Part shown: positions 15,701 to 24,034 of the stretch, in pieces
Layout of the letters: each line of letters opens with the position of its first letter
How positions within the stretch are numbered: position 1 is the stretch's first letter
Origin: Burkholderia territorii
GTDB taxonomy: Bacteria > Pseudomonadota > Gammaproteobacteria > Burkholderiales > Burkholderiaceae
NCBI RefSeq assembly: GCF_902833055.1
Contig: NZ_CADFEJ010000005.1
Location: 1-64,000, forward strand
DNA: 64,000 bases
Direction: 5' to 3'
Position numbers and translations under genes: made by a program
The notes under the pieces: model-generated
The model's database searches: none
What the model was told of the DNA's origin: nothing
What the model saw: the letters and a program-made list of their open reading frames with translations, nothing else

Positions 15701-17926
15701 ATGAAAACTGCGTTTCCCCTGCTGGAATCGGCCCCGATGCGGGCCGATCACTTCGTCCAGTTTTACGAGTCCGATGCGCAACTCGTGTCGGAAGTCGCAC
15801 TGTTCACGGCCGATGCGCTGCGCGACGGCGGCAGCGCGATCGTGATCGCGCGGCCCGATTGCCTCACGGCGGTGCACGCACGCCTGCGCACGCTCGGCGC
15901 GTCGATCGGCGACGCGGCCCGCGAGCGCATCTTCATGTCGAACGCGCAAACGCTGCTCGACACCTTCATGGACGGCGACCTCCCCGACCCCGCGCGCTTT
16001 CGCCGCTCGATCGGCACGATCGTCGAAGCGGCGATCCGCGCCGGCCGGCCCGTGCATGCGTTCGGCGAGATGGTCGCGCTGCTGTGCGCGCAGGAGCGCT
16101 ACGCCGGTGCGCTGCGGCTCGAAGCGCTCTGGAACGAGTTGATCGAGCAGCACCGCTTCTCGCTTTACTGCGCGTATCCGTGCGACGTGTTTCCCAGCGC
16201 CGAGCAGTCCGAGACGTTCCGCCATGTATGCGCGCTGCATCGCCGCATCCTGCCCGCCGCTTCGCTGCGCAACGACGAAAACGCGCTGCACCTGACGCTG
16301 GCGCTGTCGCAACAGCGCTCGCGCGCGCTGAGCGACGAGATCCGCCGTCGCGAAGATGCCGAACAGCAGCGCAATGGCGTGCTGATGCACGCGCCGCTGC
16401 CGATCGCGCTGCTGTCGGGGCCGGCACACCGGATCGTGCTCGCGAATCATCGCTTCGCGGCGCTGTGCGGCCGGACCGACATCGTCGGCCAGTTGCTGAC
16501 GGCGGTGCTCCCCGGCGGCGATACGCCGGCGATCGTGCGCGCGCTCGAAACCGCCCGCACGCTGGGCCGCTCGACGACGATCGGCGAGCACCACGATCGC
16601 CCCGAGCCCGACGGCGCCCGCGTGTACCGGCTGCACTTCAATCCGCAGCCGCTCGCGGACGGGCTCGGCGTGATCGTCAGCGCGGTCGAGGTGACCGAGC
16701 ACGTCGCCGCGCGCGAGAAACTGGTCGCCGCGAATGTCGAGCGCGACCGGCTGCTCGGCGAATTGCGCGATGCGAACCAGGCGAAGGATCAGTTTCTCGC
16801 GGTGCTCGGCCACGAGCTGCGCAATCCGCTGACGCCGATCTCGCTGGCGCTGGAGCTGATCCGCAACCGCGACGGCCACGCGACGCCGAATGAAATCGCG
16901 ATCATCCAGCGGCAACTCGATCACATGGTCCGGCTGATCGACGATCTGCTCGACGTGTCGCGCATCACGCGCGGCAAGATCACGCTGAAGAAGGAAGCCG
17001 TGCAACTCGCCGACATCGTCGACCGCGCGGTCGAGGTCGCGAGCCCGCTGCTCGAGCAACGCCGTCACCGACTGCATGTCGACACCGCCCCGGACGCGCG
17101 CTGCAACGGCGACCCGGTGCGGCTCTCGCAGGTCGTCGCCAACCTGCTGACCAACGCGGCGAAATACACGCCGCCCGGCGGCAACATCACGGTGCGCGTC
17201 AGCCGCGGTGCGGACGGCACCGTGCTCGTCGAGGTATGCGACAACGGCGCCGGCATTCCGCATGACCGCCTCGACAGCATCTTCGAGCCGTTCTACCGGC
17301 TCGACGGCGAGGCGAAACAGGCACACGGCGGCCTCGGTATCGGCCTCGCGCTCGTGCGCAGCCTCGTGACCCTGCACGGCGGCACGGTTCGCGCGGATAG
17401 CGCCGGGCCGGGCTGCGGCAGCACGTTTACGATCTCGCTGCCCGAGTACCGGCCGAAAACGATGGCGCTGGCCGCGCCGCAGCCGCCGCTCGGCATCCGC
17501 GACATGGCGCCGGGCCGCACCGGCCGGCGCGTGATGCTGGTCGACGACAACGAGGATGCCGCATCGACGCTCGCGCAATGGCTGCGCGAGGCCGGTCACG
17601 AAGTGGCCGTCGTGCACGACCCCGTGACCGCGCTGGCCGCGTACCGCGCTTACCGTCCGGAGGTCGCGATCCTCGACATCGGGCTGCCGGTGATGGACGG
17701 TTACGAGCTGCTGAGGCGGCTGAAGGCGATCAACGAAGTCACGCCGTGCATCTTTCTCGCGCTGACCGGCTATGGCCGCAACGCGGATCGCGAACGCTGT
17801 CTCGCGACCGGGTTTCTGCAGCATTTCGTGAAACCGGTCGACCCCGCCGCGCTCCATCTCGCGATGAGCCAGTCGACGCCGAGCGGCGATGCGCACGACG
17901 GCACGGGCACGCAACCCGGGCGCTGA
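15701..17926 (+). CDS. Hybrid sensor histidine kinase with MEDS and PAS domains
   Basis: A 741-residue soluble sensor with no membrane segment. Order: MEDS domain (about 14-175, starting HFVQFYESDAQL), PAS-like domain (about 225-345), HisKA with His371 (LGHELRNPL), HATPase (N-box NLLTNAAKYT, G1 DNGAGIP, F-box FEPFYRL, G2 GGLGIGLALV) and a C-terminal receiver (acidic pair VDDNED, Asp659 in LDIGLPVMDG, Lys711). All catalytic residues are present. No output domain or partner regulator lies next to it, so phosphate is probably passed to an unlinked protein. MEDS domains are thought to bind small hydrocarbon-derived ligands. Confidence 0.9.
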   Translation: MKTAFPLLESAPMRADHFVQFYESDAQLVSEVALFTADALRDGGSAIVIARPDCLTAVHARLRTLGASIGDAARERIFMSNAQTLLDTFMDGDLPDPARFRRSIGTIVEAAIRAGRPVHAFGEMVALLCAQERYAGALRLEALWNELIEQHRFSLYCAYPCDVFPSAEQSETFRHVCALHRRILPAASLRNDENALHLTLALSQQRSRALSDEIRRREDAEQQRNGVLMHAPLPIALLSGPAHRIVLANHRFAALCGRTDIVGQLLTAVLPGGDTPAIVRALETARTLGRSTTIGEHHDRPEPDGARVYRLHFNPQPLADGLGVIVSAVEVTEHVAAREKLVAANVERDRLLGELRDANQAKDQFLAVLGHELRNPLTPISLALELIRNRDGHATPNEIAIIQRQLDHMVRLIDDLLDVSRITRGKITLKKEAVQLADIVDRAVEVASPLLEQRRHRLHVDTAPDARCNGDPVRLSQVVANLLTNAAKYTPPGGNITVRVSRGADGTVLVEVCDNGAGIPHDRLDSIFEPFYRLDGEAKQAHGGLGIGLALVRSLVTLHGGTVRADSAGPGCGSTFTISLPEYRPKTMALAAPQPPLGIRDMAPGRTGRRVMLVDDNEDAASTLAQWLREAGHEVAVVHDPVTALAAYRAYRPEVAILDIGLPVMDGYELLRRLKAINEVTPCIFLALTGYGRNADRERCLATGFLQHFVKPVDPAALHLAMSQSTPSGDAHDGTGTQPGR

Positions 17927-18002
17927 CCGCGGCACGCGCGATGCTCGGAAGCGGTATGCCGGCCGCACGCTGGCGCCCGTTCCGACGCAGAGGAAAACGA
18001 TC

Positions 18003-18143
18003 ATGAGCCCGACCAACACGACAAACCCGGTACCGGACGAAGCCCCGGCCGACATGCCCGACCAGCCCGACATTCCGCCGCCTGAACGCGATGACGACCT
18101 GCCCGACTTGCCGGACCCGACCGAAGTGGGCGAGGACGGCTAG
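18003..18143 (+). CDS. Small acidic proline-rich protein
   Basis: A 46-residue protein made almost entirely of Pro, Asp, Glu and Asn (for example DEAPADMPDQPDIPPPERDD). It has a good ribosome binding site (AGAGGA, 9 nt before the ATG) and lies 76 bp after the histidine kinase on the same strand. It is likely disordered. Function unknown; conserved small proteins of this kind are common in Burkholderia. Confidence 0.5.
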   Translation: MSPTNTTNPVPDEAPADMPDQPDIPPPERDDDLPDLPDPTEVGEDG

Positions 18144-18294
18144 CGCGCGATCGTGCACGTGGGCCGATGGCAGGAAGCTCGTCGCCGCCGCGCCGGCGCC
18201 GGCTGTGGCAGGCCAGTGCATCGTGATGCGTGAACAGGCGCTACGCGTCGTGCGACGGACCGCATCGCGCGACACGTCGCGGCCTCGGCGCAAC

Positions 18295-18597
18295 TCACCG
18301 TTTGCGCCGCCTTTCGTGCGCAACCTCGCCGGGCGGCACGGCACCGGTGTCCTGAAGCGGCTCGCCGGGAATACGGCGCTTCGCCGATTGCTCCAGCGGC
18401 CGCGTCGTGGCGGACAGGGCGCCGTCGTCCGCATCGGCGTCATCGCGCCCGTCCGTGCTCGCGGCCGAGCCCTCCTCCGCGTCGATCAGTTGCTCGGCCC
18501 GCAACCAGTAGTCGTCGGCCTTGCCCTCCGGTGCACCGTCCGCTTCCCACAACCGATAGGCGCGCTCGCGCACCTGCGCTTCCCTTTCCTGATTCAT
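18295..18597 (-). CDS. DUF2934 family protein
   Basis: A 100-residue protein. Residues 5-40 match DUF2934 (RAYRLWEADGAPEGKADDYW then RAEQL), a short helical motif found in many proteobacterial stress-associated proteins of unknown function. The remainder is hydrophilic and probably disordered. It lies 30 bp downstream of the CBS-domain gene on the same strand, so the two may be cotranscribed. Confidence 0.75.
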   Translation of the reverse strand: MNQEREAQVRERAYRLWEADGAPEGKADDYWLRAEQLIDAEEGSAASTDGRDDADADDGALSATTRPLEQSAKRRIPGEPLQDTGAVPPGEVAHERRRKR

Positions 18598-18627
18598 GTC
18601 GCTCTCCTCGGGTATCGGCTCGTGCGC

Positions 18628-19053
18628 TCAGCGCTCCGGATGTGACGGCGACGACACGGCTCCGAGCGTGGACGACATCCCACCGTCGGCCGACGTCGCC
18701 AGATCGCCGAGCGCCACGATGCCGACGAGTCGCTTTTCACGATCGACCACCGGAACACGGCGAATCTGCAAATCTTCCATTTTCTTCTGTACCGCTGAAA
18801 TATCGTCATCCTCGTAACACCAGTCGGCCGGCCCGCTGACGACGCCCTCGATCCGTTCGTCCGGCCGCACGCCTTGCGATACCGCGCGCACGACGATGTC
18901 GCGGTCCGTCAACATCCCGATCAATCGCGTGCCATCGCACACGGGCAGCGCGCCGACGTTCAGGTCCCGCATCAGCTTCGCCGCGTCGCGCAGGCTCTGC
19001 GTCGGGCCGACCGTCGCGGCGTCGCGTGTCATTACTTCGGATACCAAGGTCAT
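18628..19053 (-). CDS. CBS-domain pair protein
   Basis: A 141-residue protein that is essentially two CBS motifs (about 8-60 and 75-130; [20 protein letters not shown] and the [16 protein letters not shown] strands). Stand-alone CBS pairs bind adenosine nucleotides and act as energy sensors. The conserved T-D motif of a nucleotide-binding site ([10 protein letters not shown]) is intact in the first repeat. It lies between the MgtC gene and the DUF2934 gene on the same strand. Confidence 0.9.
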   Translation of the reverse strand: MTLVSEVMTRDAATVGPTQSLRDAAKLMRDLNVGALPVCDGTRLIGMLTDRDIVVRAVSQGVRPDERIEGVVSGPADWCYEDDDISAVQKKMEDLQIRRVPVVDREKRLVGIVALGDLATSADGGMSSTLGAVSSPSHPER

Positions 19054-19153
19054 GGTTCACTCCTGTTCGAACCGCTCATTGCGGCTTGCTGCACGAGCAT
19101 CGGCCGTTCCGGCCATTCGTGCATGCCGCGCGGGCCTTCCCTTGATGCACGGC

Positions 19154-19864
19154 TCAGTTCTCGGGTGAACAGCGCACCGATGCGAGCCCGGCCGATTCCA
19201 GGATCCGGATCAGTTGCGGCAACATCACGTCGGTGTTGGCCGGCTCGCGCCACTGCACGAACAGCTCTTCCTCCCGCACGGCATGCGCGGCCGTTTCGCG
19301 GAAACCGCGCGCGCGGCACGTGAAGCCGGCTTCGCGCAGGCGGGCCGTCAGAAGGCCGCGGGCCGTCGAGCCGCGTTCGTATCCGATCGTGACCAGCGCG
19401 CTCCTGACGCTGCGCATGCGCCGCTCCACCATCCGCAGCGGCCACACGACGAAAAGAGCAAGCACGGCACCGAGCGCGCCGAGCGACAGTTGCCCGCCCC
19501 CGATACACAGGCCGATGACCGTCACGAACCAAAGCGTCGCGGCCGTGGTCACGCCGGACACGAGGCCGTCGCGATGCAGGATCGCGCCGCCGCCGATGAA
19601 GCCCATTCCGGTCAGGATGCCGAGCGGCAGCCGCATCAGGTCGAGCACCGAGAACGCGCCTTCCGGCTTGCCGGCCTGCAGCAGCAACGCATTGACCTGC
19701 AGCATCGACATGCACGCGGCAAGGCATACGAGGATCGTCGTGCGCAACCCGGCCGTCTTGCCGGATTCGCTGCGATTGAAGCCGATCAGCGCGCCGGCCA
19801 GCAGCGCAAGCGCGATTCTGACGAGAACGTCGTTCCATTGAAGTACGACCGGCATCGGCTCCAT
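19154..19864 (-). CDS. MgtC/SapB family membrane protein
   Basis: A 236-residue protein with four to five N-terminal membrane helices (to about residue 130) carrying the MgtC hallmarks LAGALIGFNRSESGKTAGLRT and GMGFIGGGAILH, then a soluble C-terminal domain of about 90 residues. MgtC proteins support growth at low magnesium and survival in macrophages. I prefer the ATG at 19864, which has GGAGG 5 nt upstream, to the ATG at 19876. It may lead a transcript with the CBS and DUF2934 genes. Confidence 0.88.
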   Translation of the reverse strand: MEPMPVVLQWNDVLVRIALALLAGALIGFNRSESGKTAGLRTTILVCLAACMSMLQVNALLLQAGKPEGAFSVLDLMRLPLGILTGMGFIGGGAILHRDGLVSGVTTAATLWFVTVIGLCIGGGQLSLGALGAVLALFVVWPLRMVERRMRSVRSALVTIGYERGSTARGLLTARLREAGFTCRARGFRETAAHAVREEELFVQWREPANTDVMLPQLIRILESAGLASVRCSPEN

Positions 19865-20099
19865 ATGCGCCTCCATGCAGATCCGTCATGCGTGATGCGT
19901 CGCGGTGCGGCCGCGGACGGCGCTAGCCGGACGCAAGGTTCGAGCCCGGCTGGTTGCGGAACGACGAACGCGCGCTGCCCGGACCGTCGACGCCCGTCTT
20001 GTGCCCGGAGCGCCACGGGCGGGCAGCCAGTGACTCGGTGTACTTCTCCGGTCGGGGTGGCCGTCCCTGAGTGCGGGCGGCACAATGCCGAACCGAGTT

Positions 20100-20273
20100 C
20101 CGTATTCGATCGAATACGGAGCTGCCTTCAACATATGCCTCGACCGTCTTTCGTTTCCGATCAGGTACGAAATTGCCGCTGTGCCGCTGTTTCAGTGTTT
20201 TCGTTCCTGCTCGGAAACGGAATGATGCTCTGGTCGACGAGTTATGCAATACTGTTCCCGATCAGATACGAAG
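20100..20273 (+). repeat. Four phased operator-like repeats upstream of hipBA
   Basis: Four dyad elements at 20100-20119 (a perfect 20-bp palindrome, CCGTATTCGATCGAATACGG), 20149-20172, 20198-20222 and 20254-20273. Their dyad centres lie at 20109.5, 20160.5, 20210.5 and 20261.5, that is 51, 50 and 51 bp apart. The right halves agree on about GATCRGATACGRA. HipB proteins bind inverted repeats upstream of hipBA in other bacteria, so these are the likely autoregulatory operators. The last one ends 13 bp before the hipB ATG. Confidence 0.75.
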
Positions 20274-20286
20274 CACGGAGGACATC

Positions 20287-20571
20287 ATGTCGGAGCCGCA
20301 GTCCGTCGACACGATCGGCGCGCTCGCCCACCTTATCCGCGCGGCGCGGCTCCAGCAGGGGTTCACGCGCGACGAACTCGCGCATGCGACCGGGCTGTCG
20401 CCGAAATTCATCAGCCAGGTGGAAGCCGGGAAGCCGACCGCTCAGATCGGCAAGGTCATGTTGCTGCTCGGCGAACTGGGCGTGCGCCTGTACGCGGAAT
20501 CGTCGGTCGAGATTTCGGAAGCCATCGCGCTGAAGGCCGCGCAACGCCGCAGGAGCAGCCATGGCGGCTAG
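20287..20571 (+). CDS. hipB: HipB-like antitoxin, XRE family
   Basis: A 94-residue helix-turn-helix protein (HTH about residues 12-65, FTRDELAHATGLSPKFISQVE). As in HipB it would dimerise on the operator repeats upstream and bind the HipA kinase. The ATG at 20287 has GGAG 6 nt upstream. Its end overlaps the start of hipA by 11 bp, as is usual for this toxin-antitoxin pair. Confidence 0.9.
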   Translation: MSEPQSVDTIGALAHLIRAARLQQGFTRDELAHATGLSPKFISQVEAGKPTAQIGKVMLLLGELGVRLYAESSVEISEAIALKAAQRRRSSHGG

Positions 20572-21865
20572 AACGTTGATTGCCTCCGCCAACGGCGAGC
20601 GCATGGGCACGCTGACCGACGACAAAGGCATCTGGTCGTTCGCGTACGACCCGCAATGGCTCGCGTCCCCGACCGCCTATCCGCTGTCGCCGGCCTTCCC
20701 GCTGCGCGCCGGCACCTTTACGGACACGTCGACCGATCGCCCGGTCCAGTGGTTCTTCGACAATCTGCTGCCGGAGGAAGGGATGCGCACGTCGCTCGCG
20801 CGCGAGGCGAAGGTCGATGCCGCGGACGCCTGGGGCCTGCTCGCGTACTTCGGGCGCGAATCGGCCGGCGCGCTGACGCTGCTGGCCGACGGCGAACAGG
20901 AGGCGCCCGGCGGCCTGCAGCCGCTGCCGTTCGACGAGCTCGACCGCCGAATCCAGGCAATGCCCGAGCGCGCGCTGACGGCCACCGCACCCAAGCGCAT
21001 GTCGGCGGCCGGCGCGCAACAGAAGCTGCTGGTGGTGCTGCGTGGCGAAGCGCCCGACTACACGCTGTACGAGCCGGTCGGCAGCGAGCCGTCGATGCAC
21101 CTGCTGAAGCCGGACATGCGCGCGGCCGGCTACCCGCACTCGGCGATCAACGAATTCTTCTGCATGAAGCTCGCGAAGAAGATGGGCCTTGATGTGCCCG
21201 ACGTGCACTTCCTGCGCGCGCCGTCGGCGTGCTACGTGATCGACCGGTTCGACCGCGACGTCGCATCGGCGCCGGCCGGGCGCCTGCACACGATCGATGC
21301 GATGCAGCTGCTCAACTACGACCGCGGCTTCAAGTACCAGCGCGCGAATGCGCAGGAGCTTGCCCGCGCGATCGACCGCACGAGCACCCGCGCGCTGGCC
21401 CGCCTGTCGGTGTTCCGCTGGACCGTGTTCAACGTGGTGGTCGGCAATGCCGACGCGCACCTGAAGAACCTGTCGTTCTTCGTCGACGCGCGCGGTTACC
21501 GGCTCGCGCCGTTCTACGACATCGTCAGCACGGTCGTGTATCACACGCCCACGCACCGGCCCGACCATCGCGGCGATCATTGGCCGCACTGCGAACTGAC
21601 GATGCCGCTCGGCACCGCGACGCGGTTCGCCGATATCGACGTGGATGCACTGATCGCGTTCGGGCAAGCCATCGGGCTCAGGGACAAGGCCGCGGCCAGC
21701 GAGTTGCAGCGTTTTCTCGAACCGCTCGATCGCCACGTCGCGCAGACGCTCGACGACGTGCGGGCAATCGCCCGTCCGGACGCCGGCGAGATGCGGTTGC
21801 TGAATTCGATCGCGGCGATGCCGATCGCGGAAATGGGGCGCGCGCTTCGGCGAACGCACGATTGA
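20561..21865 (+). CDS. hipA: HipA-like serine/threonine kinase toxin
   Basis: A 434-residue kinase of the HipA family. It has the N-terminal HipA_N domain (about 5-105), the Gly-rich loop with the autophosphorylation-site context SAAGAQQKL, the catalytic segment VGNADAHLKN and the metal-binding segment YDIVST. All catalytic residues seem intact. In Escherichia coli HipA phosphorylates glutamyl-tRNA synthetase and causes growth arrest and persistence; the target here is not known. It is translationally coupled to hipB. Confidence 0.92.
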   Translation: MAARTLIASANGERMGTLTDDKGIWSFAYDPQWLASPTAYPLSPAFPLRAGTFTDTSTDRPVQWFFDNLLPEEGMRTSLAREAKVDAADAWGLLAYFGRESAGALTLLADGEQEAPGGLQPLPFDELDRRIQAMPERALTATAPKRMSAAGAQQKLLVVLRGEAPDYTLYEPVGSEPSMHLLKPDMRAAGYPHSAINEFFCMKLAKKMGLDVPDVHFLRAPSACYVIDRFDRDVASAPAGRLHTIDAMQLLNYDRGFKYQRANAQELARAIDRTSTRALARLSVFRWTVFNVVVGNADAHLKNLSFFVDARGYRLAPFYDIVSTVVYHTPTHRPDHRGDHWPHCELTMPLGTATRFADIDVDALIAFGQAIGLRDKAAASELQRFLEPLDRHVAQTLDDVRAIARPDAGEMRLLNSIAAMPIAEMGRALRRTHD

Positions 21866-22028
21866 GCCGGAATGCTCGGCGGGCGCACGCGCTGAATCGT
21901 ATGCCGAGCTCGTGCGGGGCGTCGATGCGCGTGTGCCATGCGTCTCGATACCGCAGCGCCGCCCCTTCCGACCGACCATGCGGGACAGCAGTTTCAGCCG
22001 CGAAATGCATTCGCATTGACGCCATCGG

Positions 22029-22044
22029 GATAAGTATTCTTATC
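22029..22044. promoter_or_regulatory. Inverted repeat GATAAG-N4-CTTATC
   Basis: Perfect 6-bp arms around TATT within the 250-bp gap between hipA and the DUF2909 gene. The gap otherwise shows no gene. Related in sequence to the larger repeat at 22877-22897. Confidence 0.35.
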
Positions 22045-22116
22045 ACAATACCTCTGTTGCCGAGCAAAACTCGAGCGTACCGAACCACGTCGGACGTGGA
22101 CGGCAACGCACGTGCA

Positions 22117-22329
22117 TCATCGCCCGATCGGGAGCCCCGTCGGTTCGATCCACCCGAGCCGGTACGCGATCAGCAGCGACAGGAACAGCGTGATCGACAG
22201 CCCGACGCGCGCCGCGAGCGACCACGCCATGCGCTTGCTCCCACCGCGGTCATGGTTCATGAAATACAACGCGAAAACCAGGCTTCCGATAATCATGACG
22301 AAAGCCGCTGAAACCAGTGCAATCTTCAT
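22117..22329 (-). CDS. DUF2909-like twin transmembrane protein
   Basis: A 70-residue protein with two membrane helices (residues 3-24 and 39-60) and a short basic loop. It matches the DUF2909 small membrane protein family, which elsewhere sits in cytochrome oxidase biogenesis clusters. Its ATG overlaps the upstream stop (ATGA), so it is coupled to the 116-residue gene. Confidence 0.65.
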   Translation of the reverse strand: MKIALVSAAFVMIIGSLVFALYFMNHDRGGSKRMAWSLAARVGLSITLFLSLLIAYRLGWIEPTGLPIGR

Positions 22330-22676
22330 TGTTGACGTTCCTCCAGGCCGGAATCGACCTTCAGCAGTTCGGCCAGTCTTTGCCGCTCGACAGCGACGTC
22401 GGCGACACCCGACGCCGGCCAGTCCAGCGCCACGCCATTGCCCAGCGAATCGCGCACGAGCGTCTGGTAGCGCCGGTCGCTGATCCGGCCCTGCTCCATC
22501 GCTTCCGAGATTTCATGTCGAAACGGTAGCGGAAAGCTCGCGTATCCGCGCGACAACGCAGCATATTGGCGCGCATCGATCTCTTTCGACGAAGGCACGA
22601 CAGCCCATATCACGACGGCCACGATGGCTGCGAAGGGAATCGCCGTGTAGCGGAGAACGAACTTGATCGGGGTCAT
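22326..22676 (-). CDS. Single-pass membrane protein of unknown function
   Basis: A 116-residue protein: one N-terminal membrane helix (residues 8-29, YTAIPFAAIVAVVIWAVV), then a charged domain of about 85 residues predicted helical (ISEAMEQGRISDRRYQ) that would face the periplasm or cytoplasm. No family was recognised. Start at 22676 is the ATG that places the helix near the N-terminus. It is the first gene of a two-gene unit, divergent from the DUF1275 gene. Confidence 0.6.
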   Translation of the reverse strand: MTPIKFVLRYTAIPFAAIVAVVIWAVVPSSKEIDARQYAALSRGYASFPLPFRHEISEAMEQGRISDRRYQTLVRDSLGNGVALDWPASGVADVAVERQRLAELLKVDSGLEERQQ

Positions 22677-22876
22677 GAGGTGGATAGCGAAGTGGCGGTG
22701 TAGTAATGGCGTCGTGGTAGCCACGCAGCGACGCGGTGACGACGCGTGCGGGCCGTGCGGCACCGGAAGCAGCCGGACGGACGGTCGCGCCGGAGCCGGC
22801 GCGGCCCGGCCACGCCCGGGCACGGACGGACAACTCCGGCCGACATTGTACTTAAAGCCCAATCTGGCTAACAGAG

Positions 22877-22897
22877 TATGATAATCTCGTTATCATA
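22877..22897. promoter_or_regulatory. Inverted repeat between divergent genes
   Basis: TATGATAA-N5-TTATCATA, perfect 8-bp arms, in the roughly 300-bp gap between two divergent genes (starts 22676 and 22979). It overlaps potential -10 sequences on both strands (TATGAT). A shared repressor site is the simplest reading; the regulator is unknown. Confidence 0.5.
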
Positions 22898-22978
22898 TTT
22901 GCCATGTAATTCGAGCAACTCGTCACTCTGTCCGCGCCCCCGATCCGGGCGATTGAGCGAAGCCCTTGTGAAGCCCCT

Positions 22979-23737
22979 ATGCCAGCGCAGTACTTTCGAA
23001 GCCTGACGGGAAAACACCGCAGCGCGACCGCGAACCGTCATCTCGGTTTTTCGCTGGCCTTCGTCGCCGGCGCGGCCAATGCAGGCGGCTTCCTCGCGGT
23101 CAAGCAATACACGTCGCACATGAGCGGCATCGTGTCGGCGATCGCCGACCAGACAGCGCTCGGCGACATCCCGCTCGCACTGGCCGGCATCAGTTCGCTG
23201 GCGTCGTTTCTGGTCGGCGCCAGTTGCTCGGCGATCCTCGTCAATTGGGGGCGCCGCCGCGGCCTGCAGAGCCAGTTCGTGCTGCCGCTCCTCGTCGAGG
23301 CCGTGCTGCTGCTCCTGTTCGGGCTGCTCGGCAGCCACCTCGCAATGTGGGAAACGTTCTTCGTGCCGGTGACGGTCACGCTGCTGTGCTTCATCATGGG
23401 ATTGCAGAACGCAACGATCACGAAACTGTCGGGCGCGGAAATCCGCACGACGCACGTAACGGGCATCGTGACCGATCTCGGCATCGAGCTCGGCAAACTG
23501 TTCTACTGGAACCGGTCGGCCATCGACGTGGACGCGCATGCGGTGATCGCCAACCGTTCGAAACTGAGGATTCACGCGACGATGCTCGCGTCGTTCTTCG
23601 TCGGCGGGCTCGCGGGCGCGATCGGCTTCAAGCATGTCGGCTACGTGTCCACCGTGCCGCTCGCCGCCCTGCTCGTGATGCTCGCGGCCATGCCCGTCAT
23701 CGACGATCTCTCCGCATGGTTCGAACGCCGGCGGTGA
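22979..23737 (+). CDS. DUF1275 (YoaK) family membrane protein
   Basis: A 252-residue protein with about six membrane helices and the DUF1275 hallmarks: AGAANAGGFLAV near residue 25, YTSHMSG, and the central MGLQNATITKLSG followed by RTTHVTGIVTDLG. The family is widespread and has no assigned transport substrate. The ATG at 22979 is the first in frame. A strong inverted repeat lies about 80 bp upstream. Confidence 0.9.
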   Translation: MPAQYFRSLTGKHRSATANRHLGFSLAFVAGAANAGGFLAVKQYTSHMSGIVSAIADQTALGDIPLALAGISSLASFLVGASCSAILVNWGRRRGLQSQFVLPLLVEAVLLLLFGLLGSHLAMWETFFVPVTVTLLCFIMGLQNATITKLSGAEIRTTHVTGIVTDLGIELGKLFYWNRSAIDVDAHAVIANRSKLRIHATMLASFFVGGLAGAIGFKHVGYVSTVPLAALLVMLAAMPVIDDLSAWFERRR

Positions 23738-23777
23738 GCCCGCGCACGCGCCGGTACGGCGCCGAAGGCGAATGCAT

Positions 23778-23799
23778 TATAATTTGATTAACATATCAA
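23778..23799 (+). promoter_or_regulatory. -10 TATAAT plus inverted repeat upstream of the ribbon-helix-helix gene
   Basis: A consensus TATAAT (23778-23783) abuts an inverted repeat TTGAT-N6-ATCAA (23784-23799) that would cover the transcription start. The spacing of 6 rather than 4 argues against an FNR/ANR box; autoregulation by the downstream ribbon-helix-helix protein is more likely. No good -35 is visible. Confidence 0.5.
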
Positions 23800-23814
23800 C
23801 CGCCCTGCCACCTG

Positions 23815-24000
23815 ATGGAAACGAAAACCGCCCGCCTGACTGTCCTGATCGATCCCGCCAAGAAAGAAGCATTCGAAATGCTCTGCGCCGAGCAGGATCT
23901 CACCCCGTCGCAAGTCGTGCGTCAGTTGATCCGCGAGTATCTCGACAAACACGGCGTCACCTACAAGACCAAGAGCGCGCTCGGCAAGCGGGTGAAGTAA
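23815..24000 (+). CDS. Ribbon-helix-helix DNA-binding protein
   Basis: A 61-residue protein with the ribbon-helix-helix pattern: N-terminal strand ARLTVLIDPA, helix KKEAFEMLCAEQ, turn DLTPSQ, second helix VVRQLIREYLDKHG. Such CopG/Arc-like proteins bind operators as dimers and often repress their own gene. No toxin gene follows: the next gene is convergent. Confidence 0.8.
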   Translation: METKTARLTVLIDPAKKEAFEMLCAEQDLTPSQVVRQLIREYLDKHGVTYKTKSALGKRVK

Positions 24001-24034
24001 GGGATCAGGTCATCGCGGTCGCCCCGCGCGGCCG

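Noticed and set aside
23784..23799. An FNR/ANR box upstream of the ribbon-helix-helix gene
   Set aside because: The half-sites TTGAT and ATCAA are separated by 6, not 4, bases, and the repeat sits over the transcription start rather than near -41.
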